64,000 bases of DNA from CAZYYO01 sp964650965 (GTDB lineage Bacteria > Bacillota > Clostridia > Lachnospirales > Lachnospiraceae). Shown piece by piece: positions 26,850-34,718 of this stretch (its first letter is position 1; the number at the start of each line of letters is the position of its first letter). Below the pieces are notes generated by a model that made no database searches, was not told the DNA's origin, and saw only the letters and a program-made list of their open reading frames with translations. The DNA lies in NCBI GenBank assembly GCA_964650965.1, contig CAZYYO010000003.1:8398-72397 (forward strand). Reading direction: 5' to 3'. A program made the position numbers and the translations under genes.

Positions 26850-28121
26850 ATGAGACGAGGAACGAAAATCGGATGGTTATTGGTGGCGGTATCTATTGTG
26901 TTATCCGTATGGGTTATTGTAGGCGGAAGCTCAGATGCCAATCAGACCGTAGATAATGATTTTATTGTAAGTGATGATGGAACGCAGCTCATTCAATACA
27001 TAGGGGATGGTGGAAGTGTTCATATTCCAGATGGGATTGTAAGTATTGACGCTGGTGTGTTTGGAGATAGCACCTCAGCAAGTCAGTCTATCACAGATGT
27101 GACAATGCCAGATACCGTTACTACCTTAGGCAGCGGTGTGTTTCAGGGATGTCAGCAAATGCAGAGTATTGGACTTAGCAGTAATTTGACAGCAATCCCC
27201 GCTAATACATTTCGTGAATGTGCAAGTCTAGAGAGTATTACAATTCCCGCAACGGTTACATCCATTGGAAGCAATGCATTTTATGGATGTGTCAGTCTTT
27301 CTTCAGTAAATATTCCGGCTGGCTGCAGTTCTGTTTCTTTGGATGCATTTGATGAATGTACAGAATTGGTGGCATTATCCGTAGGAGCTGGTAATAGCTA
27401 TTATTCATCAGTGGATGGATGCTTGTATAATATTTCAGGAACAAGATTGTTGCTGGTTCCCAAGGGAAAAACTTCAGTAGATATTTCACCCCAGGCAACA
27501 ACGATTGGTCAAGGAGCCTTTACAGGATGCAGTTATATGACATCTCTTAGTGTTCCAAGTGGTATTACTACAATCGAGGCAGATGCTTTTTCAGGCAGTG
27601 GGATTGCAACAATCACAATCGCATCTTCGGTTACAAGCATTGGAAATCAAAGCTCCTGGACGCCAGGAACTATATATGGTTACGCAGATACAGCAGCAGA
27701 GACCTATGCCAAGGATCATAGCATTCCTTTCATTGTAGTTGGTAATTCAGGCAATGGAGGCAGTGATGATGGTTCTGGAGATGCAGGTAACGGAGATGGA
27801 TCTGGCGCAGGCGGAAGTGATGCCGGCTCAGGCTCAGGCGCAGGAGACGGAGCAGGAACCAATGGCGGTGATGGAACAGGTGTGCCAGGAACAGGAACGG
27901 ATAGTACTGGCGCGGGAACTGCTGGTGATGGAGCAACAGCCGGTAATGGTACAGCAGGTACGCAGGTTCATGAGAAGGATGCTACCCCTACTACGGCAGA
28001 TGGAATTGATGAAAGATATTTCCTATGCTTGGCAATTTTCTTAGGTGGAGTTGGTGTGATTTTATTTAGCAGAAAGAATAAGATGGTAATTCTTCAGAAG
28101 AAAAATGAAGAGAGAAAATAG
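26850..28121 (+). CDS. BspA-type leucine-rich-repeat surface protein with possible non-canonical sorting signal
   Basis: The ATG at 26850 has GGAG 8 bases before it. The 423-residue protein has an N-terminal membrane or signal segment (IGWLLVAVSIVLSVWVIVGG), then LRR_5 repeats over about 45-300 (VTSIGSNAFYGCVSL, ITTIEADAFSGSGI), as in BspA-like adhesins. A Gly/Ser/Asp-rich linker of about 75 residues follows. The C-terminus has TPTTADGIDERYF, a hydrophobic helix and the basic tail SRKNKM-ILQKKNEERK. That order (motif, helix, basic tail) is how sortase substrates end, but the motif is not LPXTG or NPQTN. It follows the sortase gene closely and is its best candidate substrate. Confidence 0.75.
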   Translation: MRRGTKIGWLLVAVSIVLSVWVIVGGSSDANQTVDNDFIVSDDGTQLIQYIGDGGSVHIPDGIVSIDAGVFGDSTSASQSITDVTMPDTVTTLGSGVFQGCQQMQSIGLSSNLTAIPANTFRECASLESITIPATVTSIGSNAFYGCVSLSSVNIPAGCSSVSLDAFDECTELVALSVGAGNSYYSSVDGCLYNISGTRLLLVPKGKTSVDISPQATTIGQGAFTGCSYMTSLSVPSGITTIEADAFSGSGIATITIASSVTSIGNQSSWTPGTIYGYADTAAETYAKDHSIPFIVVGNSGNGGSDDGSGDAGNGDGSGAGGSDAGSGSGAGDGAGTNGGDGTGVPGTGTDSTGAGTAGDGATAGNGTAGTQVHEKDATPTTADGIDERYFLCLAIFLGGVGVILFSRKNKMVILQKKNEERK

Positions 28122-28802
28122 ATGATGATATTAATAATTGCCATATATACGTTATTGCAAATACTGTTACTGTATGTGTCCGAGCATCAGGAAAGTAAAC
28201 GTTATTATGTTCCGGTGAAGGTGACATGCAGTATCAGCTTTGTAATGATTGGAATCGTATTTGCAGTCACTTCAGGAAATCAACCGTATTTTTATCGGCT
28301 GCTTCCATCTCTTTTATTGTGTCTTGCTGGCGATTTGTTTATGGGATTGTACAATCAGTTTCATCGAAAACGGTATATGCTTACAGGTTTATTGCTATTT
28401 TTAGGTGCACATGCAGGTTACATTTTCCTGCTGTATCAACGAAACCCTGTAATATCCGCCTGGACGATATCGCTTCCAGTCCTTGGAGTAGCAGCAATTC
28501 TGCTGCTTAGCGTACAGCTAAAGCTCCATTTTGGAAGACTCCGCCCGGCGGTTTTTATTTATTGTATTTTTGTGACAGAATTGTTGGCAAAAAGCACATA
28601 CGATATGTATGTGCTTCAAAGCAAATCAACATTGGCATTTGGAATAGGTGGAATTCTTTTCTTCCTTTCAGATTTTTTGATCATATTCCTATACTTTTAT
28701 CATTTTCGCCAAGGAAAGCATAAAGCATGGATTCATTACTTGAATCTGTTGACCTATTATTATGCTCTGTTGTGCTTTGCCTTCAGCATTTACTATCAAT
28801 AG
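28122..28802 (+). CDS. YhhN-family membrane protein (lysoplasmalogenase-like)
   Basis: The 226-residue protein has about eight membrane helices and the YhhN landmarks LCLAGDLFMGLY, FLGAHAGYIF and GGILFFLSDFLI, including the two aspartates in the membrane. Eukaryotic TMEM86 members of this family hydrolyse lysoplasmalogens. Plasmalogens are common in anaerobic clostridia, so a lipid-turnover role is plausible but not shown. It starts directly at the stop of the LRR protein gene and so belongs to the same transcript. It converges on thiT with almost no spacer. Confidence 0.75.
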   Translation: MMILIIAIYTLLQILLLYVSEHQESKRYYVPVKVTCSISFVMIGIVFAVTSGNQPYFYRLLPSLLLCLAGDLFMGLYNQFHRKRYMLTGLLLFLGAHAGYIFLLYQRNPVISAWTISLPVLGVAAILLLSVQLKLHFGRLRPAVFIYCIFVTELLAKSTYDMYVLQSKSTLAFGIGGILFFLSDFLIIFLYFYHFRQGKHKAWIHYLNLLTYYYALLCFAFSIYYQ

Positions 28803-28803
28803 T

Positions 28804-29481
28804 CTATTTGTCTGATACCAGCTGTTTTACACTGGCTAGAGCCTTGGCAACCGGTGGGAGTGCAATAATTACCAGAGTGATGGCAGCTTCTGCACCGATA
28901 TAGATTCCATTGTAGCACAGAGAGTATATAGCGCCATTGCTGAAACCATAGTCTCCAGCATAGGTTCCGAAGAAAATCCAGCCGGAAAGAAATGCGAAGA
29001 AATAGCGTCCCAAGATACCTGCAATGTAGCCCTTGATGAGACCGTGCTTGGCATTGTGGAATAGTCCGGATAATCCTAATGCGCCAAAAGCGAAGATGTA
29101 ATCAACCAATAGCTGTGGAATGCTTAAAATATAGGGATCGATTACCAATTGGAGAATACCGTAGGCAATTGCTGCTGTAATTCCGCCACCTAACCCATAC
29201 CAATATCCAACAAGGCAGATGAACAGCATGGACAGTAAGGTAACAGATCCGCCCATTGGGAAATGAACCAATTTAATAAAGGAACAAACAGTGGCTAAGG
29301 CAATGGCCATTGCGGAAAATGCAAGCTGTTTTGCGGACAGCTTTTTTTTGCCCCCAAATAAAGCGCAGCCAATAAGCAGAATTACAATAAGAGCAATTAC
29401 TAAAGCGGTATAGCCTGCAGTGGTTAAATTGTAAGTTGTGTCGCCCCATTCATCCATCATGGGAGTTGCAAAAAATGACAT
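28804..29481 (-). CDS. thiT: Thiamine transporter ThiT (ECF S component)
   Basis: The 225-residue membrane protein has about six helices; LVHFPMGGSVTLLSMLFI and QLLVDYIFAFGALGLSG are strong ThiT motifs that form the thiamine pocket. It works with a shared ECF module encoded elsewhere. A 5' extension of about 45 residues adds one helix before the core. The TPP riboswitch in its leader confirms the thiamine assignment. Confidence 0.92.
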   Translation of the reverse strand: MSFFATPMMDEWGDTTYNLTTAGYTALVIALIVILLIGCALFGGKKKLSAKQLAFSAMAIALATVCSFIKLVHFPMGGSVTLLSMLFICLVGYWYGLGGGITAAIAYGILQLVIDPYILSIPQLLVDYIFAFGALGLSGLFHNAKHGLIKGYIAGILGRYFFAFLSGWIFFGTYAGDYGFSNGAIYSLCYNGIYIGAEAAITLVIIALPPVAKALASVKQLVSDK

Positions 29482-29515
29482 AAAAAAATCTCCTTTCGTA
29501 ATGATTGCCAGGAGA
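29482..29515 (-). promoter_or_regulatory. Expression platform of the thiT riboswitch
   Basis: In the mRNA, TCTCCT (29510-29515) is complementary to AGGAGA (29489-29494), the ribosome binding site of thiT, with a 15-base loop. Seven Us follow the AGGAGA. Pairing would hide the ribosome binding site and could also act as a weak terminator. Confidence 0.65.
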
Positions 29516-29523
29516 ATCTTGTA

Positions 29524-29605
29524 ACGCTTCCTTACGCTGGTGTTAACCAGTTCAAGTTATAAGGGTCGATGCACATGCATCTCTCAGCCAAAGGGCACCC
29601 CTAGC
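29524..29605 (-). promoter_or_regulatory. TPP riboswitch
   Basis: The minus strand shows the THI-box landmarks in order: AGGGGTGCCC, GGCTGAGA, ACCCTT, GAACTGG and ACACCAGCGTAAGGAAGCG. Binding of thiamine pyrophosphate should shut off thiT. It is followed by the anti-ribosome-binding-site element. Confidence 0.93.
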
Positions 29606-29624
29606 AATATGTTAAATTGTAGTT

Positions 29625-29678
29625 GTTGAAGAATTTGTTCAACGACTTAAAGTATAGCGGTCTTGAGATATTTGTCAA
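29625..29678 (-). promoter_or_regulatory. thiT promoter and start-site hairpin
   Basis: On the minus strand TTGACA (29673-29678) and TATACT (29651-29656) are 16 bases apart. The dyad GTTGAA-N7-TTCAAC at 29625-29643 lies at the expected 5' end of the RNA and may protect it or bind a regulator. Confidence 0.65.
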
Positions 29679-29786
29679 GGGGGTAAGATAAAAAATGCAA
29701 TGTTTTATATAAAAGAATACACATACAAGTAGAAAAAGGATATAATGGTAGGAAATGCAATTGATATGAACAAGGAGTGAATGAAA

Positions 29787-30965
29787 ATGGTTACCTTACT
29801 ATCGAGACTATTGATCAAGAATCATGATGAATATACGGATGGAAAAGTGCGAAATGCCTATGGTGTTTTGTGCGGTGTGATTGGCATTATGCTCAATGTA
29901 TTTCTGTTTTTGGGGAAATTTATTGCAGGAACGATTAGCAGTTCTATTGCAGTAACAGCAGATGCATTTAATAACTTATCAGATGCAGGGTCATCCTTGA
30001 TTACACTGCTGGGATTCAAAATGGCATCTGCCAAGCCGGACCCACAGCATCCCTTTGGCCATGGAAGAATGGAATATCTTTCTGGATTGGTTGTAGCAGC
30101 AATTATTATTCTTATGGGATTTGAATTGCTTCGAGATTCTGTTGATAAGATCATTCATCCACAGGAAACGCAATTTAGTGTGCTTGTGGTGGGAATTCTA
30201 ATCGTATCTATTTTAGTAAAGATATATATGTGTACATATAACATGAAAATTGGAGATAAAATTCATTCTCCAGCAATGAGAGCTACCGGAACAGACAGCT
30301 TGAGTGATTCAATTGCAACCTTTGTCGTATTGATTTCCATGTTTGTAAGTAAATATACAGGATATAATGTAGATGGGTTTTGTGGAGTAATTGTGGCATT
30401 GTTTATCTTGTATGCAGGAATATCTGCTGCAAAGGATACCATTGATCCATTACTGGGACAGCCACCAGAACCAGAATTTGTAGAAGCGGTGACAAAAATT
30501 GTTTTGTCTCAGCAGGGAATTATTGGCATACATGACATGGTTGTTCATAACTATGGTCCAGGTCGTGTTATGGTAAGCCTTCATGCAGAAGTACCGGCAG
30601 AGACAAGCATTTTGGATTCTCATGACATTATTGACAACACAGAAGGAATCATTAAAAAGGAATTGAACTGCGAAGCAGTCATTCATATGGACCCGGTGAT
30701 TACAGATGATCCGAAGGTTCTTAAGCTTAAGCAGCAGATAAAAAGTCTGGTGGCGGAGTATGATTCGCAGATTACAACCCACGATTTTCGCGTGGTATTT
30801 GGGAATTCTCATACCAATCTCTTATTTGATGTGGTGGTTCCTTTCTCCTACAAGAAGACAGATCGTGAGATACAAGATGAATTACAGAAGTTGGTAATGG
30901 AAAAAATTGGTAAAGAATATTTTATCGTGATTAACGTAGATAAGGTATATGTATCATCATTATAG
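29787..30965 (+). CDS. Cation diffusion facilitator transporter
   Basis: The ATG at 29787 is nine bases after AAGGAG; one at 29781 is too close. The 392-residue protein has six membrane helices in residues 30-230. Metal-site motifs are TADAFNNLSDAGSS in helix 2, HPFGHGRMEYLSG, and a second aspartate pair in helix 5 (NVDGFCGVIVA). The cytoplasmic C-terminal domain (280-390) is long. It exports divalent cations such as Zn, Mn, Fe or Cd in exchange for protons; the DxxxD-type variation does not settle which. It is monocistronic with a terminator after it. Confidence 0.88.
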   Translation: MVTLLSRLLIKNHDEYTDGKVRNAYGVLCGVIGIMLNVFLFLGKFIAGTISSSIAVTADAFNNLSDAGSSLITLLGFKMASAKPDPQHPFGHGRMEYLSGLVVAAIIILMGFELLRDSVDKIIHPQETQFSVLVVGILIVSILVKIYMCTYNMKIGDKIHSPAMRATGTDSLSDSIATFVVLISMFVSKYTGYNVDGFCGVIVALFILYAGISAAKDTIDPLLGQPPEPEFVEAVTKIVLSQQGIIGIHDMVVHNYGPGRVMVSLHAEVPAETSILDSHDIIDNTEGIIKKELNCEAVIHMDPVITDDPKVLKLKQQIKSLVAEYDSQITTHDFRVVFGNSHTNLLFDVVVPFSYKKTDREIQDELQKLVMEKIGKEYFIVINVDKVYVSSL

Positions 30966-30993
30966 GATCGAAATGATCGTGTAGACAATAAGA

Positions 30994-31025
30994 AGAAGCA
31001 GACCCCTATGGAGCCTGCTTCTTTT
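30994..31025 (+). terminator. Intrinsic terminator after the CDF gene
   Basis: AGAAGCAG pairs with CTGCTTCT and Ts follow. As it lies between convergent genes, it can serve both. Confidence 0.8.
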
Positions 31026-31041
31026 TCTGTTTTATTGAAAA

Positions 31042-33213
31042 TTATTCTGCCGTATCCTGGGTAGAATCCGACGGGGTGTCTTGAGCACCCTCTTCGTAAT
31101 TTGGATCGAATACGGTATATTCATTGGAGGTTCTAAAAATAGTATCACTAGAGCCTAGCTGGTTTACTACAATGGTATCACCATTAACTACATTGCTGGC
31201 CTTAATGGTAAGACACTGGCCGCTTTGATAAGTGGTATTTACCTTCTCTCCATTAACATACACTTTGCTCCATTTTGTGAAGTTCTGACCATATATATGA
31301 AGCTCACCGTTAAACAGATAAGCCTTATCTGTGATAATATCCTTAGAACCCATGATTAAATTAGAAGCAGGATACAGGTCCGTTCCACCATAAGCATAAC
31401 GTTTTCCATATAATAAATCATACTGAAGCATTTCCATATTGCTCCGATATGTGCTGTCGGATGCAGTAATTCCTTTTGCCTTTTCACTTTGATGGAAGGC
31501 GTTCATAGTTCCATTGTGAATGCCCAGCCGGTCCAAATACTCACTGACTAATTGATAGGAAGTAAGATCTTCATCCTCCTTGCTCATACCAAAGTTGTTC
31601 CAGGTCACGTACTTTGTTTGGTATAAATCACCGGTGGCAACCTCGTCTTCGGTAAGACCTAGGGTTGGAAGGTGATCACCAAAGAAAATAACGAGAGTAT
31701 CTTCGCCACGAGCGTCTAAAGCAGCAGTGTAGTCCCGCATAAACTGATCAACGTTGTGAATCATATTAATATAATATTCCCACTGATTTGTCTTGGCTTC
31801 GTCCTTGCCGTCACAGGTGACTTGAATTGCAGGATTCTCAATAATCTTTTCGGTAGGATAATCTCCATGACCTTCCACAGTAATGGTATATACAAAGTCG
31901 GGATCCGTAGTAAGATCCATAGAGTCAACAGTGGACTGGATAAGAATATTATCCGTTGGCCAGGAACCAAGAGGTGTATACTCTGTGATATCCAGCATTT
32001 CCTTACAGGTGAAGGTGGTAAATTGCATCATCGAGAAAGCATTGGCGCGGCTATAAAAATTACCACCATTGTTGTGAATAACATGAGACTGATAACCAAT
32101 GGTTCCCAAATCACCAGCATAGCTTTCACAGTCAGTCTTTTTTAGAATGGTTTTTTGCGGGTATTCTCCAGGTCCAAAGAATTGGCAGGACATACCAGTA
32201 AGCATCTCAAATTCTGTATTACAGGTGCCGGCTCCTACGACAGGAACTGTAAGGTGCCCTGCAGAGAACTCTGACTCTAATTCGTGAAAATATGGAGTAG
32301 GATCCTCCGATGTGTGAATGAAATCAGATTCTTCTACATCATAGAAGGATTCCAATAAAACAACAATGATATTAGGCTTTTCATCATCTGCCAAGGTGGT
32401 TTCTTTTGCATCCTCGCCATTTATAATGGCCTGAATGCTTTCGTCAGAGTAGCCAGAAGGCTGGGACATACCTCGGTCCAGCATACTGGTGGTAAAACCG
32501 TAAACGTATCCGTAATCCAAATATCCCTGTGCCAGATTACCAAAATAGGAAGAAAGTACACCGGTTTCCTGAAGACCATTGGTAACGGGAGCAATAGAAC
32601 CAAAAGCAAGGACAATTAGAATCAAGCGAATCCAAAAGGGAACCCGTGTGGGCTGTTTCTTACCCTTAAAAAACAGCCGCAGCATCAACAGCGCATATAT
32701 GGCAATTGCTACCACTGCAATGGCGGCCTGATTTGCTGTAAAATAATTTGTGTTTTGCATGGTAAGAAGATCTCCTACCATATTAATATCTGTAAAACCA
32801 AATGGCGTAACACGATTAATTAAAATAATACAGTTGACAATACCAAGCATTACCCAGAGGGCACTGATGACCATTCGTAGAAAGGTCTGGCGGCTCATTA
32901 AAAATACAAGAGAATATACTACAAAAATCAGGTAACTATTATATAGATAAGCTCCGGTATGATTGGTAACGAAGTCGCAGGCCTCTATAAAAGAGTGCCG
33001 GGACATCCATTCCATGGTAAAGCACATAGCTAAGGATAATGGAATGTGCATAAGCAGTGCATGCTTATTGCAGGCGGTAGTAAATTTTTGCCAGCGTTTG
33101 GATTCGTTCATTCTGGTGACGAATCTAGGTGTGGGAATTTTGGATTTTATCATTGCTGTTTTTTCACGCAAAAACCCAAAGATCTCCTTTATTTTATTAA
33201 AAACTTTATTCAT
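31042..33213 (-). CDS. LTA synthase family sulfatase-fold membrane enzyme
   Basis: The 723-residue protein has about five membrane helices in residues 50-245 and an extracellular alkaline-phosphatase-fold domain over 280-590. Metal-site motifs are VVLLESFYD, the catalytic threonine in VGAGTCNTEFEM, VEGHGDY and FFGDHLPTLG. It would transfer glycerol phosphate, or another phospho-alcohol, to a wall or lipid acceptor. A C-terminal domain of about 100 residues with a beta-sandwich look (LFNGELHIYGQNFTKWSKVY) follows and may bind glycan. TAGGAGGACAAC precedes the start. Ends with an acidic Ser/Thr/Asp tail. Confidence 0.85.
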   Translation of the reverse strand: MNKVFNKIKEIFGFLREKTAMIKSKIPTPRFVTRMNESKRWQKFTTACNKHALLMHIPLSLAMCFTMEWMSRHSFIEACDFVTNHTGAYLYNSYLIFVVYSLVFLMSRQTFLRMVISALWVMLGIVNCIILINRVTPFGFTDINMVGDLLTMQNTNYFTANQAAIAVVAIAIYALLMLRLFFKGKKQPTRVPFWIRLILIVLAFGSIAPVTNGLQETGVLSSYFGNLAQGYLDYGYVYGFTTSMLDRGMSQPSGYSDESIQAIINGEDAKETTLADDEKPNIIVVLLESFYDVEESDFIHTSEDPTPYFHELESEFSAGHLTVPVVGAGTCNTEFEMLTGMSCQFFGPGEYPQKTILKKTDCESYAGDLGTIGYQSHVIHNNGGNFYSRANAFSMMQFTTFTCKEMLDITEYTPLGSWPTDNILIQSTVDSMDLTTDPDFVYTITVEGHGDYPTEKIIENPAIQVTCDGKDEAKTNQWEYYINMIHNVDQFMRDYTAALDARGEDTLVIFFGDHLPTLGLTEDEVATGDLYQTKYVTWNNFGMSKEDEDLTSYQLVSEYLDRLGIHNGTMNAFHQSEKAKGITASDSTYRSNMEMLQYDLLYGKRYAYGGTDLYPASNLIMGSKDIITDKAYLFNGELHIYGQNFTKWSKVYVNGEKVNTTYQSGQCLTIKASNVVNGDTIVVNQLGSSDTIFRTSNEYTVFDPNYEEGAQDTPSDSTQDTAE

Positions 33214-33383
33214 GTTGTCCTCCTAGGTACTACAAGTAGAAAAATTGGCATACATACAAAATGCCCATAGAAACAATCGATTCCTATCATAACAATAAAA
33301 TAAGTCCAAAACGTGAAAAACACCTTTGGTATCATCCAAAAAGCAAGACAGAAGTAAAAAAGAGTGGTAAAATAAGATGGTTC

Positions 33384-33749
33384 TTATTTTACAAATTTAT
33401 TAATAGCGTCTTCTAGATCCTTGAGACACTGTTCATCACCGGTTTCTACTGCATCAACCACACAGTGTTTAATGTGGTCTTCAAGAATTAATTTGCCAAT
33501 ATTATTAATCGCAGAACGTACGGCTGCAATCTGAATTAGAACTTCACTACAGTCCCGTCCATCCTCTACCATATTTCTTACAGACTCCATATGTCCGATG
33601 GCACGGTTCATTCGATTAATAACAGCCCGGGTATTTTCATGATGATGTTCATGGGGATGCGTATGGGAATGGTCGTGAGGGTGAGAATGTGCAGAGGATT
33701 CCGTTGCGTTGCCTTCATTTATAATAACGTCAGTTGTTGATTGATTCAA
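33384..33749 (-). CDS. CsoR/RcnR-type metal-sensing repressor with His-rich N-terminus
   Basis: The 121-residue protein starts with TTG at 33749; GGAGGTG sits just upstream and no ATG is available. Residues 20-38 hold many histidines (HSHPHDHSHTHPHEHHH), a likely metal-binding tail. Residues 40-121 are the DUF156 helical fold. C67, H92 and C96 (DCSEV, DHIKHC) match the Cys-His-Cys set of copper sensors. No copper pump is adjacent; the EamA gene diverges from it. A G-rich tract (about 33794-33798) in the shared upstream region is a weak operator candidate. Nickel or another metal remains possible because of the histidine tail. Confidence 0.8.
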   Translation of the reverse strand: MNQSTTDVIINEGNATESSAHSHPHDHSHTHPHEHHHENTRAVINRMNRAIGHMESVRNMVEDGRDCSEVLIQIAAVRSAINNIGKLILEDHIKHCVVDAVETGDEQCLKDLEDAINKFVK

Positions 33750-33827
33750 AATACACCTCCAAAAGATATGCGGAAATTATACCATTGTTTTCGGGGGTTT
33801 GCAAGAAATGAGAAAGAGGAATAAAAC

Positions 33828-34709
33828 ATGTTAATTACACAGCTTCAGGTACATTGGATATGGTTTGCAGTTCTGTCTGCATTCCTTGCAGGAATTACTG
33901 GTGTTTTGGCAAAGGTAGGTCTTAAAAAGATGGATTCTACATTGGCGACTGCACTTCGAACGATTATCATTCTTGGATTTTGCTGGATGTTTGTATGCTC
34001 TAAGGGGGCGCAGGGACAGATTTATGCCATTGACCAGCGAACCTGGATATTCCTGATTCTGTCAGGCCTGGCAACAGGAGGCTCCTGGCTATGTTATTTT
34101 AAGGCACTTCAAGTTGCCAATGTGAATAAGGTTGCTCCCATTGATAAACTTAGTACGGTACTTACCATGCTGCTTGCATTGGTGATTCTAGGAGAAAGTC
34201 TCACAAGAAATAAAATCATTTCTATGATTCTTATTACAGTGGGTATTTTGCTGATGACCATTCATTCTAGATCTGAGGGACGAAAAGGACAAAGCGGATG
34301 GTGGATCTATGCGGTATTGTCAGCAGTATTTGCCAGCCTGACAGCAATCCTTGGAAAAATTGGAATGGAGCATGTAGATTCCGATTTAGGTACAGCAATT
34401 CGTACCGCAGTGGTTCTGGTTATGGCCTGGATTATGGTCTTTGTTACCAAGCATAGTAAGGAATTGAAAAGTGTGACGTTATACCATACCGTCTTTATTT
34501 TACTTTCGGGAATTACCACAGGCTTATCCTGGATCTGCTATTATCGCGCACTCCAGTTGGGGGAAGCCAGTGTGGTAGTGCCTATAGACAAGCTGAGTAT
34601 TGTAATTACCATCTTATTCTCTAGACTGGCATTAAAGGAGCGATTATCCAATAAAGCATTGCTGGGTCTTATCATTCTTGTGGCCGGTACTATATTATTA
34701 GTTGTATAG
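33828..34709 (+). CDS. EamA/DMT-family transporter
   Basis: The 293-residue protein has ten membrane helices as two EamA repeats; the internal duplication is plain in GSWLCYFKALQVANVNKVAPIDKLS and LSWICYYRALQLGEASVVVPIDKLS. These transporters move metabolites such as amino acids or drugs. The PIDKLS motif is typical of one Firmicutes branch with no known substrate. The gene diverges from the CsoR-like gene, and the next gene begins 9 bases after its stop. Confidence 0.85.
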   Translation: MLITQLQVHWIWFAVLSAFLAGITGVLAKVGLKKMDSTLATALRTIIILGFCWMFVCSKGAQGQIYAIDQRTWIFLILSGLATGGSWLCYFKALQVANVNKVAPIDKLSTVLTMLLALVILGESLTRNKIISMILITVGILLMTIHSRSEGRKGQSGWWIYAVLSAVFASLTAILGKIGMEHVDSDLGTAIRTAVVLVMAWIMVFVTKHSKELKSVTLYHTVFILLSGITTGLSWICYYRALQLGEASVVVPIDKLSIVITILFSRLALKERLSNKALLGLIILVAGTILLVV

Positions 34710-34718
34710 GAGTATTCT

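Noticed and set aside
27739..28044. 101-codon frame in the Gly-rich linker region of the LRR gene
   Set aside because: It is a frame shadow of the low-complexity linker, rich in Met, Gln and Glu, without a start signal.
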